Below, one piece after another: positions 17,072 through 25,232 of a stretch of 64,000 bases of DNA. This stretch comes from Tropicibacter oceani (GTDB lineage: Bacteria > Pseudomonadota > Alphaproteobacteria > Rhodobacterales > Rhodobacteraceae). Location of the stretch: NCBI RefSeq assembly GCF_029958925.1, contig NZ_CP124616.1, positions 2,666,001 through 2,730,000 of the forward strand, written 5' to 3'. The notes under the pieces were generated by a model, which saw nothing but the letters and a program-made list of their open reading frames with translations, ran no database searches and was not told the origin of the DNA. Positions within the stretch are counted from its first letter, which is position 1. Each line of letters opens with the position of its first letter. A program made the position numbers and the translations under genes.

Positions 17072-19180
17072 ATGTGGAACGCATATATCCTTACCGCCTT
17101 GTTCTGGCTTGTAACCTGCGTCGCCGGGCAGGCCGCGCCCAGCGACCGCGAAACCATCGAGGCGCGCATCTTTGCCCCCATGGCGCTGGGCGATCTGGAT
17201 CCGGAAAACGGCGTCTACGACCTGCTCAACTCCGGCGGGGCGCATGCGGGCTATGTCTTTGAAACCGAACCGATGGCCCCCCTGCCCGGCTTTTCCGGCG
17301 CGCCGATCAACATGCTGGTGGTGCTCGACCTCGAAGGGCGCTTTCTGGACGTGCAGCTGTTGGAGCATAACGAGCCGATCTTTGTCTCGGGCCTGGGCGA
17401 GGCGCCGTTTCACGCCTTCATGGAGCAGTATCGCGGCCATTCCATTTCCGACAGTCTGGTGGTCGGCACGCCCTATGGTTCCGGGGCTGGCGGGTCGGGG
17501 CTGGTTTACCTGGATGGCGTGACCAAGGCCACGGCCAGCGTCCGCATCGCTCATGAATCGATCCTGGCCGCCGCCCTGCAGGTGGCGCGCGAAAAGATGG
17601 GCGGCATCGCCGCAGGCCCCCCCGCCTTTCCAAACCCCGAAGTCGACGAGCCGCTGGACTGGCAGGCGGTTCTGGACCAGGGGCTGATCACCCACAAACG
17701 CGTCACCAACGCCGAGGTGCAGGCCCTGTTCGAAGGCACCACATGGGACGACGACGACCCCGAGGCGCTGGACGCGCCCGAAGATCCCTATCTGGACCTC
17801 TGGGTGGCCGATCTTGGGCCGCGGTCCATCGCCCGCGCCCTGCTGTCGCCCGATACCCTGGACGAGCTGGACCATTTCACCGCCATCTCGGGCTTTGACG
17901 AACCGATCCTGCTGATCGAAACCGCAAGGCACGGGCTGGTGTCCGACGAATTCGTCCGCAACACCGCGCCTGACCTGATCGGCGCCCAGCAGGGCGGGTT
18001 TCCCGTGGCCCTGCGCGATGCCGACATCTTTGTCGAACTGTCCCGGGATCTGCCCGATGCGCTGCAGGACGGCGTGGCGATGATCCTGCGCACCGACCGG
18101 CGGCTGGGCTTTGATCCGGCCAGCCCCTGGGAGATTTCGATCAAGGCGGTCCGCGAACACGGGATGTTCCAACCCGAGATCGGCAGTGTTACCCTGACCG
18201 CCACGCACCAGACGCCCGAACGCTTTTTCACGCGCCCCGGCCAGGTGCAGAAATTGTCCCCTTTTCAAGAGGCGGTGCGCAACCGGCAGGACGACATGAT
18301 TGCAGCAGGAGTTTTTCTGCTGGCTCTTATCCCCTTGTTATTCCTCGCACAGTCCTGGCTTGCAGGGCAGAAATTCTACACTCCGATCCGCTTGGGCGTG
18401 CTTGCGGTGGTGCTGGGCTTTGTCGGCTGGTGGGGTCAGGGGCAATTGTCGATCGTCACGCCCCTGGCCAGCCTTCAGGCGGTGCTTTCGGTCGGCAGCC
18501 TGGCCTTCTTGCTGTATGATCCGTTTTCGCTGCTGATCTGGGGCGCGGCCATTGCCGGGTTCGTGCTGTGGGGGCGCGGGCTGTTCTGCGGCTGGCTGTG
18601 CCCCTTTGGCGCCTTGCAGGAATTTGCCCACCATCTGGGCCGCCTTCTGCGCCTGCCGCGGATCGAACCTTCGCGGCTTTGGGACCAGCGGCTGAAGAAA
18701 CTGAAGTACGTGGCGCTGGCGGGTCTGGTGCTGGTCACGGTCTTTGCCCCGTCCTACATGGACAAGGCGGCCGAGATCGAACCCTTCAAGACCGCCATCA
18801 CGACGTTTTTCCTGCGCGAATGGTACTATGCCGCCTATGCCGCGCTGTGGCTGGGGTTGGGGCTGTTCACCTTCAAGGGGTTCTGCCGCTATCTGTGCCC
18901 GCTTGGCGCGCTGATGGCGATTGGCGGCGTGCTGCGCCTGCGCAAGTGGATTCCGCGCCGGGTGGAATGCGGATCGCCCTGCCAGCTGTGCCGGGTCAAG
19001 TGCAGCTATGGCGCCATCCGCAAGACCGGCGAAATCCAGTACGACGAATGTTTCCAATGCCTCGACTGCGTGACGATCCACGACAGTGCCAGCCAATGCG
19101 TGCCGTTGATCCTGAAGGCGCGCAGCCAGAAACGCGCGCCCGATCTTGGCCGCCAGCCCAGCGGGACACCTGCCGAATGA
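17072..19180 (+). CDS. NosR/NirI-like membrane protein with FMN-binding and 4Fe-4S domains
   Basis: About 702 residues (714 if ATG 17036 is used; I prefer 17072 because it opens a clean signal sequence, MWNAYILTALFWLVTC). The periplasmic N-terminus holds an FMN-binding domain with the covalent flavinylation motif DGVTKATAS (about nt 17514-17540). A polytopic membrane section carries two cysteine motifs, CGWLCPFGALQ and CRYLCPLGALM, and the C-terminus has ferredoxin-like clusters (CGSPCQLCRVKC, CFQCLDC). This is the NosR/NirI plan: electrons move across the membrane through FMN and Fe-S centres. No nitrous oxide reductase is present, so the partner is unknown. The next gene, apbE, overlaps by ATGA and presumably attaches the FMN. 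Confidence 0.88.
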   Translation: MWNAYILTALFWLVTCVAGQAAPSDRETIEARIFAPMALGDLDPENGVYDLLNSGGAHAGYVFETEPMAPLPGFSGAPINMLVVLDLEGRFLDVQLLEHNEPIFVSGLGEAPFHAFMEQYRGHSISDSLVVGTPYGSGAGGSGLVYLDGVTKATASVRIAHESILAAALQVAREKMGGIAAGPPAFPNPEVDEPLDWQAVLDQGLITHKRVTNAEVQALFEGTTWDDDDPEALDAPEDPYLDLWVADLGPRSIARALLSPDTLDELDHFTAISGFDEPILLIETARHGLVSDEFVRNTAPDLIGAQQGGFPVALRDADIFVELSRDLPDALQDGVAMILRTDRRLGFDPASPWEISIKAVREHGMFQPEIGSVTLTATHQTPERFFTRPGQVQKLSPFQEAVRNRQDDMIAAGVFLLALIPLLFLAQSWLAGQKFYTPIRLGVLAVVLGFVGWWGQGQLSIVTPLASLQAVLSVGSLAFLLYDPFSLLIWGAAIAGFVLWGRGLFCGWLCPFGALQEFAHHLGRLLRLPRIEPSRLWDQRLKKLKYVALAGLVLVTVFAPSYMDKAAEIEPFKTAITTFFLREWYYAAYAALWLGLGLFTFKGFCRYLCPLGALMAIGGVLRLRKWIPRRVECGSPCQLCRVKCSYGAIRKTGEIQYDECFQCLDCVTIHDSASQCVPLILKARSQKRAPDLGRQPSGTPAE

Positions 19181-20058
19181 ACCGTCGCCGTTTTCTGACC
19201 CTTGCCGCCGCCTTTGCCTGCGCACCGCGTTTTGCCCATGCTGCCACCTGGCAAGGTCGGGCGCTGGGGGCCGAAGTGTCGGTCACGCTGAGCGGCCCAC
19301 GCGACGCGGTCGATCCGGCCTTGGCCGCGATCCCGCGCAAGCTGGAACAGATCGAAGACCTGTTCAGCCTTTACCGCCCGAATTCGGTACTGGCGCGCCT
19401 GAACCGGGACGGCGCCGCCGTGGCGCCCGGCCTGTTCACGCAGCTTCTGGATCAGGTTTCGCAGGCCCATGACCTGACGGACGGGCTGTTCGATCCGACG
19501 GTCCAGCCGCTGTGGAAGGCGCTGGCCCGGGGCACTGACCCTGCCCCGGCCCGGGCGCTGATCGGCTGGAACCGGGTGCGCCGCGATGTTGGCGGCCGGG
19601 TCCGGCTGGGCAGCGGGCAGGCGCTTACCCTGAACGGCATCGCGCAAGGCTTTGCCACCGACCTGATCCGAAGCGACCTGCAGGCGCAGGGCTTTGACCG
19701 CGCGCTGATCGACATCGGCGAGATCGCGGCGCTGGGCGGACCCTATCGCCTGGGGCTGCAGGACCCGGAGTTCGGGGTGATAGGCCAACGGGTTTTGACC
19801 GCCGGCGCGATTGCCAGTTCCAGCCCCGGCGCGCTGTCGCTTGGAACGCAGGCGCATATCCTTGGTCCGCAAGGACAGCCGCCGCTGTGGTCCACCGTCA
19901 GCATCGAAGCGCAAAGCGCCACCCTCGCCGACGCCCTGTCGACCGCCGCGGTCTTTCTGCCGGTCGAACGGTTGCGGCGGCTCAAGGATCAGGCGCAGTT
20001 GCGGCGCATCACCCTGGTCGATCACGACGGCAACTTGCGCACGATCCAGGGCAGCTGA
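19177..20058 (+). CDS. apbE: FAD:protein FMN transferase (ApbE)
   Basis: 293 residues. It transfers FMN from FAD onto a Thr of the D-G-x-T-x-A-T motif in periplasmic flavoproteins. It starts with a Tat-like leader (MNRRRFLTLAAAFACAPRFA). Family segments are seen: LTDGLFDPTVQPLW, LNGIAQGFATDLI, ALIDIGEIAALGG and the Mg-site region TLADALSTAAVFLP. ALIDIGEIAALGG deviates from the common D-I-G-G-E, and TAGAIASSSPGA from the usual T-S-G, so the branch is somewhat divergent. ATGA overlap with the NosR-like gene makes that protein the obvious substrate. Confidence 0.9.
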   Translation: MNRRRFLTLAAAFACAPRFAHAATWQGRALGAEVSVTLSGPRDAVDPALAAIPRKLEQIEDLFSLYRPNSVLARLNRDGAAVAPGLFTQLLDQVSQAHDLTDGLFDPTVQPLWKALARGTDPAPARALIGWNRVRRDVGGRVRLGSGQALTLNGIAQGFATDLIRSDLQAQGFDRALIDIGEIAALGGPYRLGLQDPEFGVIGQRVLTAGAIASSSPGALSLGTQAHILGPQGQPPLWSTVSIEAQSATLADALSTAAVFLPVERLRRLKDQAQLRRITLVDHDGNLRTIQGS

Positions 20059-20156
20059 CGCACAGTCCCGCGTCAAACCCCGGCCGCAGCGCAGGAATTG
20101 CGCTGCCGTCACGCCAAGGCTTGCGCTGCTGCGCGGACAAGGTCAAAAACAACGCC

Positions 20157-21050
20157 ATGACAGCTTCTCCTGATATCCTTTGCATTGGCTCGGCCCTATG
20201 GGACGTGATCGGCCGCACCCCCAGCCATATGCGCGCCGGGGCCGACGTGCCGGGGCGCATCACCCGCATTCCCGGCGGTGTCGCGCTGAACATCGCCATG
20301 ACGCTGGGCCGCTTTGGCCTGCGCCCGGCGCTGCTGACCGCGCTGGGCCGCGACGCCGAGGGCGACGAGCTGATCCGCGAATGCATCGCGCTGGGGTTGG
20401 ACATGACCCATGTCTACCGTTCGGACGACCTGCCCACCGACAGCTATATGGCGATCGAGGGCGCGAACGGGTTGATTGCCGCCATCGCCGATGCCCATTC
20501 TCTTGAGGCCGCCGGCCAGCGCATCCTGCGGCCGCTGCTGGATGGCCCGCTGGGCCGCCCGGACACGCCCTATACCGGGCAGATCGCCCTGGACGGCAAC
20601 CTGACCGAGGCGCTTTTGGCCGAGATCGCGCAAAGCCCGCTGTTCGCGCAGGCCGACCTGCGCATCGCGCCAGCCTCGCCCGGCAAGGCCGAGCGTTTGA
20701 CGCCCTTTTTGCGCGGCGGACGCGGCACCCTTTACGTCAACCTCGAAGAGGCAGGACTGCTGTGCCAGGACCGGTTCGACACCGCCCCCGAAGCGGCCGC
20801 GCGGCTGGTCGAACGCGGCGCGGCCCGCGCGCTGGTCACCCACGGCGGCGATCTGTGCTGTGACGCCAGCGCCGATGGTCTGATTTCCCAGCGCCCGCCC
20901 GAAGTGCTGGTCACCAAGGTGACCGGCGCGGGCGACACCTTCATGGCCGCCCATATCGCCGCCGAACGCAAGGGCCAGAGCCGCGCCAAGGCGCTGGATT
21001 TTGCCCTGCAAACCGCCGCCGCCCATGTATCCGGAGAGATCGCCTCATGA
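20157..21050 (+). CDS. psuK: Pseudouridine kinase (PfkB family)
   Basis: 297-residue carbohydrate kinase. The N-terminal DILCIGSALWDVIGR and GGVALNIAMTLGRFGL are sugar-binding segments of PfkB kinases, and the C-terminal VTKVTGAGDTF holds the catalytic aspartate. The assignment as pseudouridine kinase rests on its ATGA overlap with psuG, the glycosidase that uses the product pseudouridine 5'-phosphate. Together they recycle pseudouridine from RNA turnover to uracil and ribose 5-phosphate. No dedicated transporter gene is adjacent. Confidence 0.88.
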   Translation: MTASPDILCIGSALWDVIGRTPSHMRAGADVPGRITRIPGGVALNIAMTLGRFGLRPALLTALGRDAEGDELIRECIALGLDMTHVYRSDDLPTDSYMAIEGANGLIAAIADAHSLEAAGQRILRPLLDGPLGRPDTPYTGQIALDGNLTEALLAEIAQSPLFAQADLRIAPASPGKAERLTPFLRGGRGTLYVNLEEAGLLCQDRFDTAPEAAARLVERGAARALVTHGGDLCCDASADGLISQRPPEVLVTKVTGAGDTFMAAHIAAERKGQSRAKALDFALQTAAAHVSGEIAS

Positions 21051-21970
21051 CCCTTTACACCCCCTCGCCCGAAGTCGCCACGGCCCTGGCCGCAGGCAAG
21101 CCGGTTGTCGCGCTTGAATCGACCATTATCACGCACGGAATGCCCTGGCCGCAGAACCTGGAGATGGCGCAAAAGGTCGAAGAGGTGATCCGCCAGGGCG
21201 GCGCCACCCCGGCCACCATCGCCGTGATCGAGGGCACCCTGCACGTCGGCCTGACCGAAGAACAGTTGCACAAGCTGGCCCAGGCCAAGGGCGTCGCCAA
21301 GCTGAGCCGCGCCGACATGGCCGTCTGCATGGCGCATGGCGGCACCGGCGCCACCACCGTCGCCGCCACCATGATCGCCGCGCGCCTGGCCGGGATCGGG
21401 GTCTTCGCCACCGGCGGCATCGGCGGCGTGCACAAGGGCGCCGAGCAAAGTTTTGACATTTCGGCCGATCTTCAGGAACTGGCGCAAAGCCCGGTGACGG
21501 TGATCGCCGCCGGCGCCAAGGCCATTCTGGACCTGCCCAAGACGCTGGAAGTGCTGGAAACGCTGGGGGTGCCGACCATCGCCTTTGGCCAGGACGACCT
21601 GCCCGCCTTCTGGTCGCGCAGCGCCGGTCACAAGGCGCCGCTGCGCATGGATGATCCGGCCCAGATCGCCCGCGCCCAGGTGATGCGCGGCGCGCTTGGC
21701 CTGCCCGGCGGGCAGTTGATCGCCAACCCGATCCCGCAGGCAGACGAGATCCCGCATGCGGTCATGGCCCCGATCATCGCCCAGGCCACCCGCGACGCGC
21801 AGACCCACGGCATCCACGGCAAGGCCGTCACGCCCTACCTGTTGCAACGCATCTATGAGCTGACCGAAGGCCGGTCGCTGTCCGCCAATATCGCGCTGGT
21901 CCTGAACAATGCCCGGCTTGGGGCGCAAATCGCCTGTGAATTGTGCAAATTGCGCGGCGAAACCGCCTGA
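21047..21970 (+). CDS. psuG: Pseudouridine-5'-phosphate glycosidase
   Basis: 307-residue enzyme of the IndA/PsuG family that splits the C-C glycosidic bond of pseudouridine 5'-phosphate. Conserved segments: ALESTIITHGMPWPQNLEMA, ATIAVIEGTLHVGL, KLSRADMAVCMAHGGTGATT and FATGGIGGVHKGAE, the last with the catalytic-site lysine/glutamate region. Full-length match to the family. It forms a two-gene operon with psuK by a 4-base overlap. Confidence 0.96.
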   Translation: MTLYTPSPEVATALAAGKPVVALESTIITHGMPWPQNLEMAQKVEEVIRQGGATPATIAVIEGTLHVGLTEEQLHKLAQAKGVAKLSRADMAVCMAHGGTGATTVAATMIAARLAGIGVFATGGIGGVHKGAEQSFDISADLQELAQSPVTVIAAGAKAILDLPKTLEVLETLGVPTIAFGQDDLPAFWSRSAGHKAPLRMDDPAQIARAQVMRGALGLPGGQLIANPIPQADEIPHAVMAPIIAQATRDAQTHGIHGKAVTPYLLQRIYELTEGRSLSANIALVLNNARLGAQIACELCKLRGETA

Positions 21971-22054
21971 TCGGCGGATCAGCCATTGTAGCGTCACATC
22001 CCAAGGCTTAGCTATTAACCATAATTCCCAGCAGCCAGCCGAGACCTGCCTTTC

Positions 22055-22750
22055 ATGACCAGCCCCTTTGACCAAGAACCCAAGCGCCCCGGGATGTTCT
22101 CGCGGTTGCGCTCGAGCTTTCTGACCGGTCTGGTCGTGATCGTTCCGGTCAGCCTGACGATCTGGCTGGTCTGGACGTTGGTGGGCTGGGTTGATGGCTT
22201 TGTGCTGCCCTTGGTGCCCGACCGGTTCAATCCTGAACAGTACATCGGCATCAACCTGCGCGGCGTCGGCGTCATTTTCGGGCTGGTTTTCACCATCATC
22301 ATCGGCTGGGTCGCCAAGGGGCTTATCGGTCGGTCCTTGATCCGCTTTGCCGAAGGGCTGGTCGGACGCACGCCTGTCGTTCGCTCGATCTATTCGGGGA
22401 TCAAACAGATCGCCGAGACGGTGTTCGCCCAGTCCGAGCGCAGCTTTGAAAAGGCCTGCCTGATCGAATACCCGCGCAAGGGGATCTGGGCCGTGGCCTT
22501 CATTTCGACCGAAACCAAGGGCGAAGTGGCGGAAAAGGCGCAGACCATGGGCGGGTTGGTGTCGGTTTTCGTGCCGACCACGCCCAACCCGACCTCGGGG
22601 TTCTTGCTGTTCTTCCCCAAGGAAGACGTGATCGAACTGGACATGACCATCGAGGACGCCGCCAAGCTGGTGATTTCGGCCGGTCTGGTCTATCCCAACG
22701 CCGACAAGGCCAAGGAAACCGTCGAAGGCACGTTCAAGAAAGCCTCGTAA
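22055..22750 (+). CDS. DUF502 family membrane protein
   Basis: 231 residues. Two transmembrane helices near the N-terminus (LTGLVVIVPVSLTIWLVWTL and VGVIFGLVFTIIIGWVAKG) are followed by a soluble domain with the family segments GRTPVVRSIYSGIKQIAETV and TTPNPTSGFLLFFPKEDV. DUF502 proteins are widespread inner-membrane proteins without a settled function. The preceding 84 bases contain TTAACCAT (22015-22022), a possible CtrA half-site, but a single half-site is weak evidence. Confidence 0.9.
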   Translation: MTSPFDQEPKRPGMFSRLRSSFLTGLVVIVPVSLTIWLVWTLVGWVDGFVLPLVPDRFNPEQYIGINLRGVGVIFGLVFTIIIGWVAKGLIGRSLIRFAEGLVGRTPVVRSIYSGIKQIAETVFAQSERSFEKACLIEYPRKGIWAVAFISTETKGEVAEKAQTMGGLVSVFVPTTPNPTSGFLLFFPKEDVIELDMTIEDAAKLVISAGLVYPNADKAKETVEGTFKKAS

Positions 22751-22762
22751 GCCTATATTTCA

Positions 22763-23803
22763 TCAGGTAAACATTTCCCGAAGATCGGCGGTTTGACGCC
22801 GGCCCAGATCCTGCAAATGATCGTTCAGGAAATCATCGGCGGCGCGCCTGCCCGCGGTTTTCAGTTGGGCGATCACCGTCGGCACCGGCACGACCTTGGT
22901 TGCCACGGAAAGCGCGTTCATCAGCGCATCATCGGCGATCATGTGCACCCGCACGTCCTTCATCCGCCCCGACTGGACCGAACCATCGGCCAACAGGCGT
23001 TGGACAAAGTCGATGGCGCGCAGTTCACGCAGCAGCGAAGAGTTGAAGCTTATCTCATTGATCCGGTTCTGGATTTCCGGCGGCGTGACCGGCACGCGAT
23101 CCCGCTGCAGCGGGTTGATGTTCACCACCAGCACGTCATCGGGGTATTGCGGTTCAAAGAACGGAAACAGCGCCGGGTTGCCGGTATAGCCGCCGTCCCA
23201 GAACGCCTCGGGCTGGCCGGTTTCGGGATCGGGGCATTCGACCGCCTGGAACATCGTCGGCAGGCAGGCCGAGGCCAGGATCGCCTGTGTGGTGATCTGA
23301 TGACCGGAAAACAGCCGGATCTTGCCGCTGCGCACCTGCGTGGCGCAGACATACAAGGCCGGGCCGTCATGGGCGCAGACACTGGCGAAATCGAACTGAT
23401 CGACGATGCGTTCCAGCGGGTTGCGATAGAAGGGCCCGACCGTATAGGGCGAAAACATCCGCCCCAGCGCCTCGCCCCAGACATAGGGCAGCGAATATTC
23501 CAGCGATTTGCTGACATGGGCCGGATCGGGGAACCAGGGGTGCATCCAGACCGGCAGGGCGCTGTCGTCCAGAGCGCCGATCTGGCTCCACAGCCAGTCC
23601 AGGTTGTCGCGCGCGCCTTGCCGCCCGCCCTTGATCATCCCGACCTTCAGCGCCGCGCCGTTCAGCGCCCCGGCCGAGGTGCCGGAGATGGCGGCAATCT
23701 CGATGCTCTCTTCTTCAAGCAGCCGGTCCAGCACGCCCCAGGTAAAGGCACCATGCGCACCGCCCCCCTGAAGCGCCAGGTTGATGCGGACCGGGTCAGT
23801 CAT
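22763..23803 (-). CDS. Patatin-like phospholipase
   Basis: 346-residue serine hydrolase. Oxyanion-hole LQGGGAHGAFTWGVL, nucleophile elbow ISGTSAGALNG (Ser43) and catalytic-dyad Asp in FWDGGYTGN (about D203) are all intact. There is no signal peptide, so it is probably cytosolic or membrane-associated. It begins 8 bases inside the end of the pentapeptide gene, which itself overlaps the 3-hydroxybutyrate dehydrogenase gene. That context suggests action on lipid or polyhydroxybutyrate-granule substrates rather than secretion; the substrate is inferred only. ATG 23803 directly precedes the conserved N-terminus. Confidence 0.9.
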   Translation of the reverse strand: MTDPVRINLALQGGGAHGAFTWGVLDRLLEEESIEIAAISGTSAGALNGAALKVGMIKGGRQGARDNLDWLWSQIGALDDSALPVWMHPWFPDPAHVSKSLEYSLPYVWGEALGRMFSPYTVGPFYRNPLERIVDQFDFASVCAHDGPALYVCATQVRSGKIRLFSGHQITTQAILASACLPTMFQAVECPDPETGQPEAFWDGGYTGNPALFPFFEPQYPDDVLVVNINPLQRDRVPVTPPEIQNRINEISFNSSLLRELRAIDFVQRLLADGSVQSGRMKDVRVHMIADDALMNALSVATKVVPVPTVIAQLKTAGRRAADDFLNDHLQDLGRRQTADLREMFT

Positions 23804-24134
23804 CGGGGTTCTGCGCCTGATAGGCGGCGAACAGGTCGCTGACCAGAACACCGTTGATGGTCATGCCGTCCAGGTTGGCGTTGGTGATCGCCAGCCCCTG
23901 CAGCGTGGCCGCGTCGATGGTGGCCTGCGACAGGTTGACGTTGTGAAAATGCGCGCCGGTCAGGTTGGCATTGTCAAAGGTCAGCCCGCTGCCGTTCACA
24001 TCCTCGAACCGTGCGCCCATCAGATGCGCATCGCCAAAGAAGCTGTCCTTCAGGCTGACCCGCGTCAGCCGCGAGCCACACAGGACCATGTTGTCGATTT
24101 CCAGCCTGTCGCGCCCGGCCTCTGAATCGCTCAT
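23796..24134 (-). CDS. Pentapeptide-repeat protein
   Basis: 112 residues. From about residue 13 it is built of pentapeptide units A(D/N)LxG-like (DNMVLCGSRLTRVSLKDSFF, ANLTGAHFHNVNLSQATID, LAITNANLDGMTI), predicting a short right-handed beta-helix. No signal peptide. The ATG overlaps the stop of bdhA (ATGA), and its own end overlaps the patatin start, so the three are translationally coupled. Function unknown; pentapeptide helices usually act as protein- or nucleic-acid-binding scaffolds. Confidence 0.82.
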   Translation of the reverse strand: MSDSEAGRDRLEIDNMVLCGSRLTRVSLKDSFFGDAHLMGARFEDVNGSGLTFDNANLTGAHFHNVNLSQATIDAATLQGLAITNANLDGMTINGVLVSDLFAAYQAQNPDD

Positions 24135-24904
24135 AGCGCGGTCCAGCCGCCGTCGACGGAAATCGTGGTGCCGGTGATCTGCGCTGCTGCGTCCGAACAC
24201 AGAAAGACCGCCGTGCCGCCCAGCTGTTCGACCGTGGCGAATTCCTTGGAGGGCTGGCGTTCCAGCATGACCTTCTTGATCACCTCGTCGCGGTCCATGT
24301 CGTATTTCTTCATGGTGTCGGGGATCTGCGCTTCGACCAGCGGGGTCAGAACGTAGCCGGGGCAGATGGCGTTGGCGGTGATCGGTTCCTGCGCGGTTTC
24401 CAGCGCCGTGGTCTTGGTCAGGCCGACGATGCCGTGCTTGGCCGCGACATAGGCCGATTTGTAGGGCGATGCGGTCAGGCCATGGGCGCTGGCGATGTTC
24501 ACCACCCTGCCCCAGCCTGCCTTGCGCATCATCGGCAGCGCGGCGGCGGTGGTGTGAAAGGCCGAGCTGAGGTTGATCGAGATGATCGCATCCCATTTTT
24601 CAACCGGGAATTCGTCGATCGGCGCGACGTGCTGGATGCCGGCGTTGTTGATCAGGATATCACAAGCCCCGGCCTGTTCGATCAGGGCGCGGCATTCATC
24701 GGCCTTGGACATGTCCGCCTTGATGTAGCGGACCGCAACCCCGTGTTCCTGCGCGATTTCCTTGGCCAGCGCGTGGTCTTCGGCGCGGTCCGTAAAGGAA
24801 TTGATCACGACCGAGGCCCCGGCACGGGCGATTTCATGCGCGATTCCCAAACCGATTCCCGAGTTCGATCCGGTGATGACGGCGGTCTTTCCCTTGAGGT
24901 TCAT
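24131..24904 (-). CDS. bdhA: 3-hydroxybutyrate dehydrogenase
   Basis: 257-residue short-chain dehydrogenase that interconverts (R)-3-hydroxybutyrate and acetoacetate with NAD, in polyhydroxybutyrate and ketone-body use. Cofactor motif TGSNSGIGLGIA, NNAGIQHV, catalytic Ser in NIASAHG and YVAAK. The segment VIKKVMLERQPSKEFATVEQ and the ending GTTISVDGGWTAL are typical of BDH. First gene of a three-gene minus-strand operon with the pentapeptide protein and the patatin. Confidence 0.93.
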   Translation of the reverse strand: MNLKGKTAVITGSNSGIGLGIAHEIARAGASVVINSFTDRAEDHALAKEIAQEHGVAVRYIKADMSKADECRALIEQAGACDILINNAGIQHVAPIDEFPVEKWDAIISINLSSAFHTTAAALPMMRKAGWGRVVNIASAHGLTASPYKSAYVAAKHGIVGLTKTTALETAQEPITANAICPGYVLTPLVEAQIPDTMKKYDMDRDEVIKKVMLERQPSKEFATVEQLGGTAVFLCSDAAAQITGTTISVDGGWTAL

Positions 24905-25044
24905 GGCGGCTTTCCTTGATGCTGCTTTGCAGCGAACCTAGCCCGCCGCGCGCAAAAGCAAAAGCGAAACTACCAACAGGCAAAGGGTTTCACGGGTTTT
25001 TCATGCAGCAGGCGCCCGCCCGGCACCGCCCGATAATCGGGCAG

Positions 25045-25118
25045 AAAAAAACCCCGGCCGAAGCCGGGGTTAAGTCATTGAGGCAGGTTTCATACAGGCA
25101 AGAAACCTATCGAGCAGT
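25045..25118 (-). ncRNA. Candidate small RNA with its own promoter and terminator
   Basis: On the minus strand a sigma70-like promoter (TTGGAC at 25148-25153, exactly 17 bases, TATAAC at 25125-25130) precedes about 74 bases. These form a hairpin AGGTTTC/GAAACCT (25085-25108) and then a perfect terminator AACCCCGGC-TTCG-GCCGGGGTT (25050-25071) ending in seven T. No coding gene on this strand lies upstream that this terminator could serve: the next gene, at 25233, is on the plus strand. The transcript would be divergent from that binding-protein gene. Strand and limits are inferred from these signals; the transcription start is an estimate. Confidence 0.65.
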
Positions 25119-25124
25119 GAGTTA

Positions 25125-25153
25125 GTTATATGCAAAACGCCGCCTGAGTCCAA
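25125..25153 (-). promoter_or_regulatory. Promoter of the candidate sRNA
   Basis: TTGGAC and TATAAC with ideal 17-bp spacing on the minus strand, upstream of a hairpin-plus-terminator unit at 25045-25108. Confidence 0.6.
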
Positions 25154-25232
25154 GCTAAAAGTTTGAAAAGGCGTAAAAGCCCCGGTACGGTCAGGCCAAA
25201 CAAACCAAGGGCGGTAGAGGATTGTCTTCGAA

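Noticed and set aside
22015-22022. CtrA half-site TTAACCAT before the DUF502 gene
   Set aside because: A single eight-base half-site without the second half is expected by chance at some positions; kept only as a note.
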